The notes beneath the pieces were generated by a model. That model ran no database searches, was not told the DNA's origin, and saw only the letters and a program-made list of their open reading frames with translations. Shown in pieces: positions 1 through 9,188 of a stretch of DNA of 64,000 nt. The stretch covers positions 13,836,152 to 13,900,151 of the forward strand of contig OY783218.1 in assembly GCA_963678705.1 (NCBI GenBank), in the 5' to 3' direction. The first letter of the stretch is position 1. The number at the start of each line of letters is the position of its first letter. The stretch comes from Panorpa germanica. Taxonomy: Eukaryota > Arthropoda > Insecta > Mecoptera > Panorpidae. Position numbers and translations under genes: made by a program.

Positions 1-189
1 AACTGCCAAAAATTTATGTAACGTTTACAATAAGTAGTTAATTAAATCCTGCATTACTTTGATGCTTAATTAAAACAAAAAGTTCTGAATGTATCTTAAC
101 TCAAACCTTGTTAAGATACCTTCAAAAAACAACGTATATATTAAGGCTAATAATGAGCGTAACAATTTTTATACTCCCTTCATATATTT
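1..189. other. AT-rich sequence, nothing recognised
   Basis: No open reading frame, repeat or regulatory signal could be supported. It would be the 3' flank of the candidate minus-strand exon at 190-325, but no AATAAA signal is visible on the minus strand here, which weakens the idea that 190 is a true gene end. Confidence 0.5.
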
Positions 190-325
190 TTAACATAATA
201 TTTTAAAATTGATTTTCCAATAAGACTTAATTCTGTTTCCTCCGCTGTTAACATGAGCCATAGCCAAAGCTGTATCTAATGCTGAAGGTTGAGCTTGAGT
301 TGAGCCCGGAGGCATACTTTCTCTC
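190..325 (-). CDS. Candidate coding exon (minus strand), function unknown
   Basis: The minus strand reads open for 44 codons to a stop at 190, preceded by an acceptor (AACAG at 330-326) and a branch-point-like CTAAT. The peptide is Pro/Gln/Ser/Ala-rich at first (RESMPPGSTQAQPS) and then LDTALAMAHVNSGGNR, which looks more protein-like than the surrounding AT-rich shadows. The exon begins with one base before the first full codon. That is exactly what the candidate first exon ending at 4,855 needs, because AG+G gives Arg. If the two join directly they give a protein of only about 63 residues, so exons may be missing between them or the true 3' end may differ. I do not recognise the family. The compositional argument and the phase match are the only support. 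Confidence 0.3.
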
Positions 326-615
326 CTGTTCATAAATATCATTTCATTAGTTACACTTTGAAGTAACCCGAGTATAAAGAAAAATATTCGTAAACCCCCT
401 TTCACCCCTACTACCCCTCTAATCCCTTCATCCTTATTAAAAGCACGACATACACCGACCGCCCGCCCAACCCACTACAGTCTGTCTCTGCCAGTGACGC
501 TGCAGAGGCTCTTATTATAAATTATCTGATGATTGTATATAGGAATATAAAAGTATACACACTTATAAATTAATTTCCAATCGGAATACCGTAGTTTACT
601 GATTGATAAAGACAT

Positions 616-966
616 AATACGAGCAGAGGCGGCCTTAGCGATTGCGAGGCACTTGTTGTTTGTATAATTTGTAAATTGTAAGTAAGTATTTTTGATGACA
701 ATTGACGAGAAATAAAATTTTATATTGGGAGTTTTATAAAAGTTAACAAGCTCAAAGACGACAAATATTAATGATGATAAACTAAGGCACATGAATGCCT
801 TAAAAGATATACGCAGTGATTCTAGTGGGATTTCTAAAGAGCGAGGTGCGAGATTCAAATACATATGTAGTAATGAATTTATCTACTTGGGTTGTTGCGC
901 GAGAATGCGAGGCCCCGGGCGGTTTTGCCCTGCTTGGCACCCCCTAAGACCGCCTCTGAATGCGAG
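616..966. mobile_element. hAT-type MITE with 8-bp target duplication
   Basis: A 335-bp non-autonomous element occupies 624-958. Its terminal inverted repeats are CAGAGGCGGCCTTAG on the left and CTAAGACCGCCTCTG on the right (one mismatch in 15). It is flanked by AATACGAG (616-623) and AATGCGAG (959-966), an 8-bp target-site duplication with one change. Terminal CAG...CTG and an 8-bp TSD are characteristic of the hAT superfamily. There is no transposase coding inside. It lies in the putative long intron of the minus-strand candidate gene. Confidence 0.85.
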
Positions 967-1916
967 TTTTATTTATTGAATAGTAGATCATCCAAACGTC
1001 CTCTGTCTAATAACGATATATCCAGAATTATTCTATTCCGTTCCTAGTTGTTATTTAGAAACACCTTATACTTACAGCGAACATACGAACAGAATGAAGA
1101 TTAAGATTAAGATTATCGAACAGATGCTGAATCCCTAGTCGATTATTATCTCATCCCGCATCCGATAATTTCAGTAACTACATTTAGGACTACATAAAGT
1201 TATGTAAACTATTATCTGTACTACGGTAACGGTGAAGGTAATGGTAAAGTAGTACGACACTGAGTCGACTGCTGAGTAATAGGACAGGGAATTCCAATTG
1301 GGCGGCGATCGTTGGAATAAATTAACCGTGAAACAAGCGGATTCGTTCATGCTGTAGATTGTACAGACTGTGTAGACCGCTCTGCAAAGCATCTCTTGTC
1401 TCTCTATGTATGCACAAGCCTTGTTTAGCTGTGTGTTGTTGTTTCGTGCCGTGCCTTTCAGAGGCGAACTAACTATCTCGAGTTTTAGGATGAAAGATTT
1501 ATACTATTTCCAGACTATGTTCTCAATAAATAGTATATTAGTGAAGCAACTAAACAAAATCGTCACATTGCGTTAAAAAAATAATTGATGCTTCTTACTA
1601 CGCAAAAGAAGAAAAGAAATTTCAAGACAGCATTCTAATAAGCAAAGACGTCCATCGACTTCAACCAATCAACCAGTGACACACTCTCCAAATACCCATG
1701 CTCATTTCTAGCGCGTGCTAAACTCACAGATAGCTTTTGTTCGATATTAGCATGCTTATGGTACGTATCATAAGACAATGTTTTATCATCAATCGAATTT
1801 CATTCAATTTCAGGATCAATCGAAACACATTCAACAATCAGGAACAATTCTAACAAATTTGTCTAAAGAATCTGTATGTTCTAGAAAAAGAGACTGTAAC
1901 CCAAAATATAAACCTT
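967..1916. other. Intronic/intergenic sequence, no feature recognised
   Basis: Mixed-composition sequence with a somewhat GC-richer patch at about 1,290-1,480. Open frames are short and lack codon character. No repeat copy elsewhere in the window was noticed. Confidence 0.4.
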
Positions 1917-2178
1917 CCCAGTAAACATTTAGTGAAGTGTCCTGTTTTGTGACGTTTCTATCACTATTTCACTTCAATTATAGTTCGCATCAACTTTATC
2001 TTCATTTGTATTCCGACAGGTGGAGTGATTCCGTCATCTGTAGCCGATAAAACAGACATTTCATATGAACGATTGTGAGAAACTGAACTATAAATGAACT
2101 CTTTCATGACAAAAAAATCATACGCATCTCCAATATGATGTCAAAGTGACTCTAAAATGCTCCAAAATGTTTACTGGG
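1917..2178 (+). mobile_element. 262-bp TIR element (MITE), copy 1
   Basis: Bounded by perfect terminal inverted repeats CCCAGTAAACATTT and AAATGTTTACTGGG. The interior matches, at roughly 90% by eye, an inverted copy at 22,425-22,687 and a third copy at about 54,947-55,174. It has no coding capacity. The target duplication is unclear: flanks suggest TT here and CT at copy 2, perhaps a 2-bp duplication. The superfamily is not assigned. Confidence 0.85.
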
Positions 2179-3700
2179 TTAAGACTTTTATTTTGTATTT
2201 TATTTTCGAAGTGTTATAGCAGGCATCGTTTTTCAATGGACTAATCTGTTTCCTAACTTATTGAAAGTAGACTATCTCTTTTAAATAATAAGAAAGGGTG
2301 GTCCCGTGATCCCAGTTCGTCACTGATTACTTTAAATGTGTAGGTGGCTCTAAATTTTTGTGAATATTCGAGAATGTATATATACAGAAACGCCACAGAC
2401 GAAGGTGACTAAGCAAGTGACATTTTACGGTCTAAATCGATCGGAAGCTTGAGGCTACACCATCCCCTACCCCTTTATCCTCCACCCCTCTTGCATCCTC
2501 GACAGCCTAAAGCGCTGACCACTAAATATTGCAAAGCGTACAGGTAAAAACAAAACATACAACATTAGCCTCTGTTAAATACTTTTTAAGCCTGCATATG
2601 GGATACGTTTTATATTTTTACTGCGTAATTTTATATAGAGCTTTGGAAAATAAACACGTGCTCGTATTTTACCATTTTTGTGTTGATTGCTTAAATAAGC
2701 ACATAAAAAAGAATTTATGGTAGGGAATTCTCAAGGAAGAACTTTATTGAAAAATATTATCACTTTTTAGGGTAAAGCATAAAAAATAGTAAAGAGGGAG
2801 ATGGGGTAGAACGTTTATAAAAGAAACATTATTATAGAGCCCGCATTTTCTTGTTACCCCCAGCAAATTTTGACACGTATAAGTTGAAACATTTTGAAAA
2901 TCTTTTATATATGATATTTTACAGACCATATTATCCGAGGTAGTTAGACCGTATATTCTAAAACTTCATTCCCAGCTTATGTTGTGTAAGTGCGAATGCG
3001 TAATGGGTTAGTGAATTAAATTTATTCCATGACTAGCAAACAACAAACTCATACCAAATGCTAACGAATCATAACATCAAAAAAATTTAATAAAAGAATA
3101 AGTTTAATTATCTAACTGATTACAAATATATTTGAAAGTGAAGATGTACCCCTTCGCAATTCTTTCTTAGTGTTTCTCTAATAATAAGGTCACTTTAAAA
3201 TACAATAAGTCAACAATAGACTTTTTATAACAAGTTATAAACTGTAAAAAACTCTTTAAATTTCATAATTTCCGTTTTAATAATGAATTGACTTTCTAAA
3301 GAATCAATGAAGATGAGTGGTACCGTAAAGGGAAGCCTTATGATCTTTAAACAGTGCAGGAAATGAGCTTTTCTCTTGGTTTATTATCATTTATATTCTA
3401 ACGTAGTATACTCGTTATGACAACCAAAAAAAAATTATTTGATGCTAATAACTTGAGGAAACCCTTTCCCTTAAACTAGTTCGTTATATTACATCAAAGG
3501 TAGAGGTTTAAGCTTTTGTCACAATTAACAATGACAAAGCTTTTACTTTCTTATATGACGACTCAAGAAGCTGCTGTAATTTAACTGTATGTTAAGTACA
3601 AAACGTAGACGTATTTTCGTATTTTACATTTTGCAAGGTCTTATATATGTGTACTGCACCACCTATGTGTATATAATAAATTTACTCCATAAAAACAAAC
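2179..3700. other. AT-rich sequence, nothing recognised
   Basis: No exon, repeat or RNA gene could be supported. Short open frames have the low-complexity amino acid content expected of AT-rich noncoding DNA. Confidence 0.4.
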
Positions 3701-3718
3701 CCAGAAAATATAACTCTT

Positions 3719-3772
3719 GTTCGGGGATAGAACCCAAAGACATTGCAGTCAGCCCACTGTGTCGTCACGAAT
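3719..3772 (-). repeat. Possible tRNA-derived SINE fragment
   Basis: The minus strand contains GGGTTCTATCCCCGAAC, close to a tRNA/SINE B-box (GGTTCGANNCC type), downstream of GGGCTGACTGCAATGTC. This arrangement is seen in many insect tRNA-derived SINE heads. No A box, poly-A tail or TSD could be recognised, so this is at best a fragment. Confidence 0.3.
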
Positions 3773-4854
3773 AATATAAGTATCTAAATATCATTACAAA
3801 AAAGCATAGAACCGATTTGTGCCCTAGCGATTTTAATATTGGTTTATTTAATTCAACCAAAAAATTTAAAAAAAGTTATACTAAAAATGCAACAAGTGTC
3901 AAGCATGCACAATATATTTTATGCAACGATAAAAATTTGCTACTAAAACATATGCTGTGTTATATACTTTAGTATGTAGATAATTTATCATATACATATT
4001 TTCTACAAGAAATAAAATAATAAGTTAAAAAAAGACTTTCATATACGTATATGATAAAATAAATAAAAATTATTATTTTAAAAGAAAGAACTTGTAATAT
4101 AAACACAGTCGGAGACTTATTGTTCTTCGCTTCAAGGTTAAATCATCACAGGTGCTCAACCAGCTACATGAAATAGACTTATGAATTAGACAATCGATAT
4201 ATTAAACCAAGACACTAACTATTCTATAAGATTTAAATGACAATTTAAAAACCACAATACAACAATTAATAAAAAACCCTAATTTAATATTTTCGCAACC
4301 TGGCATTTTCCCATATTTATTCTACGAAAGAGGGTTATCTTTGGAAAGCCTTCTGAGAAGAATAATACCGACGCATCAATCACTCGGTATTTGTTGTCCA
4401 GATTACAACAGTATATACATATAATTTATAAAGTCAAATATTGTAATATATAAAATATGAAGATTAATGAAGTAAGCTACTACTTGCTGACTAAAACTGT
4501 AAATATGGAATAACAGTTTAAGGCCTATTTGAAAAATGAACAATGAATACAAAAGATACATCTCGTACTAAAATTACTGACATCAAAATTATTCTGAATA
4601 ATTAATGTCTAAAATCTGTTCCTAATTATGAGTTGGGATTATGAAAAGGTTGTAAGTCCAGTTTTCTTGTGTCAGTATACTTAAGTACTGTTAAACTACA
4701 ATAAACAAATCTAGCTTTCTATATATCAGGTCCTAACATTTATTGTTTATAAGATTAATATCGACAATGTAAACACTTATTGTTATATGTCAAAGTGATT
4801 CACAAGCAATTACAAAAAAATGCAGTAAATATATACATATATAAATAGTCTTAC
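3773..4854. other. AT-rich sequence, likely intron
   Basis: Very AT-rich, with no supported feature. It lies immediately downstream of the GTAAGAC donor of the minus-strand candidate first exon, so it is probably the start of that gene's first long intron. Confidence 0.4.
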
Positions 4855-5180
4855 CTTTCTGCCGAATTGTGTCGTATTCTTTTGCAAATATGTAAATCCT
4901 TGGAATTCATCTTTAGGAACCACCTTGCACTAGGTCAATATGAATGTTTTGTTTTTAAGGTTAAGTTTAAAAACTTAATAGACAACACAATAACACTAAC
5001 ACACAATAACACAATATTATTTGATACTTATGAAGAAGGAATTATAATTAAATTTAAACAGTATCATAGTTTTTAAAAGATTATTCGCATATTAACACAC
5101 AACACTATATCCACAACTTTTAAAAACAACAGAACTGACAGCTACAAGTTACACCTGTTTGATTCTGAACTCTGATGTGA
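4855..5180 (-). CDS. Candidate first exon (5' UTR plus 18 codons), minus strand
   Basis: On the minus strand a start codon at 4,910-4,908 (context CCTAAAGATGA) opens MNSKDLHICKRIRHNSAE. Coding then stops in phase 2 at 4,855 against a strong donor, AAAG|GTAAGAC. About 250 nt upstream is U/G-rich AT sequence with repeated TGTTGTG/TGTTATTG motifs, like many insect 5' leaders. The coding part is 56 nt. A phase-compatible acceptor exists at 326, about 4.5 kb away. The product is not recognised. The start, donor and leader composition are seen in the sequence; that this is a transcribed gene is inference. The 5' limit of the exon (about 5,180) is a guess. Confidence 0.4.
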
Positions 5181-5540
5181 GAGGTGAACATTCTTCTTCT
5201 TCTTCTTCTTCTCGATATTCAAATGAAAAATATTCTTTTAATAAGAAACTTTTGAAACATTAATTGCACATTAAATATTCACACAATAATTAACACATTA
5301 AGATATACTTATTTAATTAGTTTGCATTCATTTTGCATTTTTACTCTTTATTTCTTTTAAGCTGTCAATCTTCATTTTCGTCATCAGTGAACTAGAGGTA
5401 TAACTAGAAAAATAGGGTCCTTATAGCCGTATCTTTTTGTTAATTATAATTATAATAATAATCACAACAATATTGATTTTTGCAAAATATATTTAATAAA
5501 TACACACACCCCCGTCGAATTGTGACGTGTTTATAATATG
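5181..5540. promoter_or_regulatory. Putative bidirectional promoter region
   Basis: This ~350-bp interval separates the two candidate divergent 5' ends (minus exon from about 5,180 downward, plus exon ending at 5,676). It contains a (TTC)7 tract at 5,191-5,212. No clear TATA box or initiator was identified. The call rests on position only. Confidence 0.25.
5191..5212. repeat. (TTC)n microsatellite
   Basis: Seven uninterrupted TTC units between the two candidate divergent transcription starts. Confidence 0.9.
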
Positions 5541-5676
5541 TCAATTAAAATAAAACTGTTTCCGGTAATTAGTGAGAGCACTGTCTTGAAGTGAGGAGCA
5601 GAGGCTACAAATTTTTGAATTTGAATGTTCATGTGTATCACAGTGATTTTGACAGCTCTTTCTTTATAATTAAAAA
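5541..5676 (+). other. Candidate 5' UTR exon 1 of plus-strand gene
   Basis: Plus-strand noncoding sequence ends at a good donor (AAAAA|GTAAGCG, GT at 5,677). It is followed after 73 bp by a strong acceptor with pyrimidine tract (TTATTTCTCTGGTTGCAG, ending 5,749). A 73-bp intron matches the intron sizes in the neighbouring GALK2-like gene. The 5' end of this exon cannot be placed. Confidence 0.35.
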
Positions 5677-5749
5677 GTAAGCGAAACATATTTAAATATT
5701 ATATAATTTGGTAAACATTTTTATAAACAAATTATTTCTCTGGTTGCAG

Positions 5750-5818
5750 ATTTTTTTTTAGTGTATCAGTTCATCTTCAGCGACAGGAGCCGTCTTGCAC
5801 TAGGATATTGTGAATTAG
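5750..5818 (+). other. Candidate 5' UTR exon 2 of plus-strand gene
   Basis: Follows the acceptor ending at 5,749. It contains a stretch less AT-rich than its surroundings (CATCTTCAGCGACAGGAGCC) and ends at TTAG|GTGCTT, a weaker donor. The next acceptor (TTCTTGAATTACAG, ending 5,904) gives an 86-bp intron. No start codon lies within it. Confidence 0.35.
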
Positions 5819-5904
5819 GTGCTTATCATAATATATAATACTTGTACATACATTCCAATTTATATTAAAAGTATAATCTCTAATCAAATTTTCTTGAATT
5901 ACAG

Positions 5905-5943
5905 CTCACGTCATGGTATCAATTGCAGCGACAATGAGCGATG
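5905..5943 (+). CDS. Candidate first coding exon, plus strand
   Basis: After an acceptor ending at 5,904 comes CTCACGTC and a start codon at 5,913. It reads MVSIAATMSD plus one base, ending at a near-consensus donor GATG|GTGAGTG (phase 1). A second in-frame Met (residue 8) is also available. The combination of two upstream small introns with good junctions and a consensus donor is what supports this as the start of a real gene. No downstream exon of this gene was identified in the window. The GALK2-like gene on the other strand may lie inside its first long intron. The product is not recognised. Confidence 0.4.
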
Positions 5944-7130
5944 GTGAGTGCTTTTGAAAATATTTCAGTAGTTTCCAAACTTGACCTAACCACAAATAAA
6001 ATTAGTACTGCCCTCCTTTCCATTATCTTATTCTCTTTTTTACATCTTTTATTAGGGATTTAGTTATATAGGTTAAGGGTAGGCAATGGTATACATACTT
6101 GTATATGTATATAGAAATTATACCGGCGTACTTTATATGCCATATCCCGCAGTTTGGAAACTACTACTTCTTTGGTTATGGGATATAAATGTACTGTAAA
6201 TATTTGACATTTGTTGCATTAAATGAATTGTTGCATTTGAAATGATTAGAACTATGCCTTAAGAAGTAAGTCTTCTTGGCAGTAAAACATCAAAGAAATT
6301 GCTAAAAATACATCAAGTTAATGAGACTTACATGTATCTAAGTAAGAGGATAATTTAATAATGTTGTATGCCTTCTCCTAACAAAACTTTTGACTTAGCT
6401 AAAGTACAAACTTAGTAGGGTGTCATGTTTACGTTTATTATAGATACATATATGGCTTACAACTTTCTAATTATTCATAAGTTAGGGTGAAAATATATAA
6501 GTGTCAGTAAATGTCTTACTTTCGCTGGAGAAAGCGCTTTTTATAGTGTTAAATACTTTTAAAGATTGTCGTAAGAATAGTTGCCTATGTTCCAGGATTG
6601 ACGTTGTTTTTAAAAGTGTATTTTCTTGTACCTGAACATTTAAATGTTCTCTTAGAAATGGGAACCATTTTAATATAAATTTCAAAACTATCTCCTTGTT
6701 GTACGGTAAAGCGTGATGAGAATTTAGAATGAAATAGAACGGTATGATCGAAACCCAAAGCTTTGTTGAATACGAGGATACAGGCTGTTTCTGAATCCAT
6801 AATTTATCGGGTCCACTCTCTACCTATAAATAGAATCAACGCCTAATGTAGTACTCGTAAATTGTGAATCTTGCATAATTTAATATCATTATCCGATTGT
6901 CGAAGGAAACCTCGGGTCAGTTCAAATTAGATTTTGTTATGTTGGCTAAATGCGAGGGACTTGTAACTAACTTTCGTCAAGTTCGGAACGCGTTAAGGGA
7001 ATAATATATTACGATAAAATCGTTATTGAAAACGGTCGCAGAATTAGCACAAATATGTTAATACTCCTATTTTATATATCCTGGTACTACTAAATATAAT
7101 TATAATAATTCGTATATATTTAACAAAGTT
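5944..7130. other. Intergenic or intron 1 of the plus-strand candidate gene
   Basis: Nothing supportable seen. Open frames at 6,480-6,800 on the minus strand are overlapping shadows without protein character. Confidence 0.4.
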
Positions 7131-7135
7131 ATACA

Positions 7136-7225
7136 CAGAGATGTGCACAAATACTTTTCAAAAGTATTTAAATACAAAATGCAAATACCTCGTTATTTTT
7201 CTATTTCAAATACAAAATAGTTTTT
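7136..7225 (+). mobile_element. Possible hAT-type element end fragment
   Basis: Begins CAGAGATGTGCACAAATAC and continues with TTTCAAAAGTATTTAAATACAA. This resembles the terminal sequence of an insect hAT family that starts CAGAGATGTGC. No opposite terminus was found nearby and no TSD can be tested, so it is a fragment or a chance match. Confidence 0.3.
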
Positions 7226-8850
7226 ATATTTAGTTTATTATTTGGTATATGTAAAATTAATAAAGAATGAGTTAAATATTTTAATTTTAAAAGGGAATTA
7301 AAATTTGAAATGAAATTCTATTCATACGTCGTTTAGCGACGGGGGTTAAAGCTAGAAATGATCTAAATTTTGTTCTTATTTAAAATGGTAGCTTTTTAAT
7401 TGGTTTTTAAAATTTAATTATAAGTTTACAATCGTTTCTCATTCTACATTTCAAGAAAATAAATAAATTGCCAGAATCCATATGATATCTAAAATTAGAA
7501 TTACGAGTATATAAACTGCTTCAACAATATTTTCAATAGTATCCAGCCGTCAAATATTTTTTTATATATTCGAAGAAAAAATAATGTCAAAAATATAAAT
7601 TGCTATTAAATGTGGAATCCTTAGATGAAAAACTAATTTGCTTGAAAAAAAAACGAGTTCAAAAGAAAACTCAAAATAACAAGCAAGCACTGTACAAAAT
7701 AGAAACCAAATAAAAAAAATAATAATAATACGTATTCGAACTATAAAAGAAATGTAACAATCGTTTTGATATTTGTGGGATATATTTTCTTGGATTTTTA
7801 CGTAGATATTGCCAGACAGCAGAATTCTTAAAAGATCTTATTGAGGTAGTATCGAAAAAATGAAATTATTCGCAAAATCTTAAAAATAGAATAGTTGTAC
7901 AATCATCCTGAGTGATACTTTACCATTAGGCTTCTATTCTATTTTTTTATATTTTAACTAATGACGAATGAGAGAAAGTCTTTTTTCAATTGATTATTCA
8001 TTACTGCCTGTCGAAAACATTAAATATTTGCTACATGTATTTTTCTAGCAATTGAGGGACTTCTAAATAGGACACTGTTGCTATGTAAATCACGGTATTT
8101 ATTTATGAGTTGATTTAGTTTAATGTTAAATAATATTTATTGCTTGTACATAAATTTAGTTGCCATCAAGCTAACCGCGCCATAGCTATTTGTACAGATA
8201 CCATAAATCAACGATTAATGCGAACACAAATTACTAAATATTGGTTGTGGTCAGTACAGACTTGGTGTAGCATGGTACCAACACAAGCACTTTAAACGCA
8301 ATTATTAGTGCTTTACATCGCGTATGGTATTTTCAATTTTTCGATATGATTTAAAGTTTGGGGTCCTAATGAAAATTCCAATGTTTTTGCATCGTCAAAC
8401 ATCCACGGGAGCGCTACTAGTTTGAAAAATGCCAACGCAATTGCAACTAGATACATTAGATTGTATGAAAGGAAACTTGGGTTTAAAAAAGGATATATTT
8501 AATTTGAAAGTAATCCTGCCGGCGCCCACGGCTGACAAATGTAATTGATTTTGACGATGAAATTGTGACTAGATAGAAAGAAAGAGACTAATGCAGACCT
8601 GCCAAACGCCACATAATAAATATATAATAAGTAAGAGAAATAAATATAGGATAAATATAGGAAAATAAGAATCTTGCTTCATTTGATTGTGATATTGAAA
8701 ACAGTTTAATTTAAAATATATAACGAGTGTTATTAAACCACACTCAAAGATGGCAGCACAATTGAGAAATAAATACATCATTTCTTAAAACTAGAATGCT
8801 CAATTATATGTCTAATTTTTAATTTATATTTCATTAATTACTATTTGCAC
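7226..8850. other. Intergenic, AT-rich, nothing recognised
   Basis: Sequence between the possible hAT fragment and the 3' end of the GALK2-like gene. No exon, repeat or RNA gene is supported. Confidence 0.4.
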
Positions 8851-8856
8851 TTTATT
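8851..8856 (-). terminator. Polyadenylation signal of the GALK2-like gene
   Basis: AATAAA on the minus strand (GGAATAAAGTGC), 87 nt past the stop codon at 8,944. It is the best-placed canonical signal. Another AATAAA overlaps the stop itself and is probably too early. Confidence 0.6.
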
Positions 8857-8943
8857 CCTTAAAATAATATCGGAAAGTAATCTGGCTAAAATTTATTCAT
8901 ACTCATTCTATGTTAAGAGTGATCTCTTAAGAGTATACAAAGT

Positions 8944-9137
8944 TTATTTGCGGGTAATATCAAAAATGTTTGCCCCGCCTTGTGGACTTGTACAGAAAAT
9001 TAAATCATCAATATTTCGATCCCTCAAGTTGGGATGATTTTTGTAATAATTTTCCCTTAATGCCTCCATGTAAATCTCCTCAGTTCCCCTTCTACACAAG
9101 GCTACAATACAACCCCCCCATCTGAAACAGTCACGTG

Positions 9138-9188
<51 letters not shown>

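Noticed and set aside
475-864. 129-codon minus-strand open frame
   Set aside because: It overlaps the hAT MITE (624-958), crosses its boundary, and has AT-rich noise composition.
1171-1392. 73-codon minus-strand open frame in a GC-richer patch
   Set aside because: No splice-site support, domain or conserved-looking motif.
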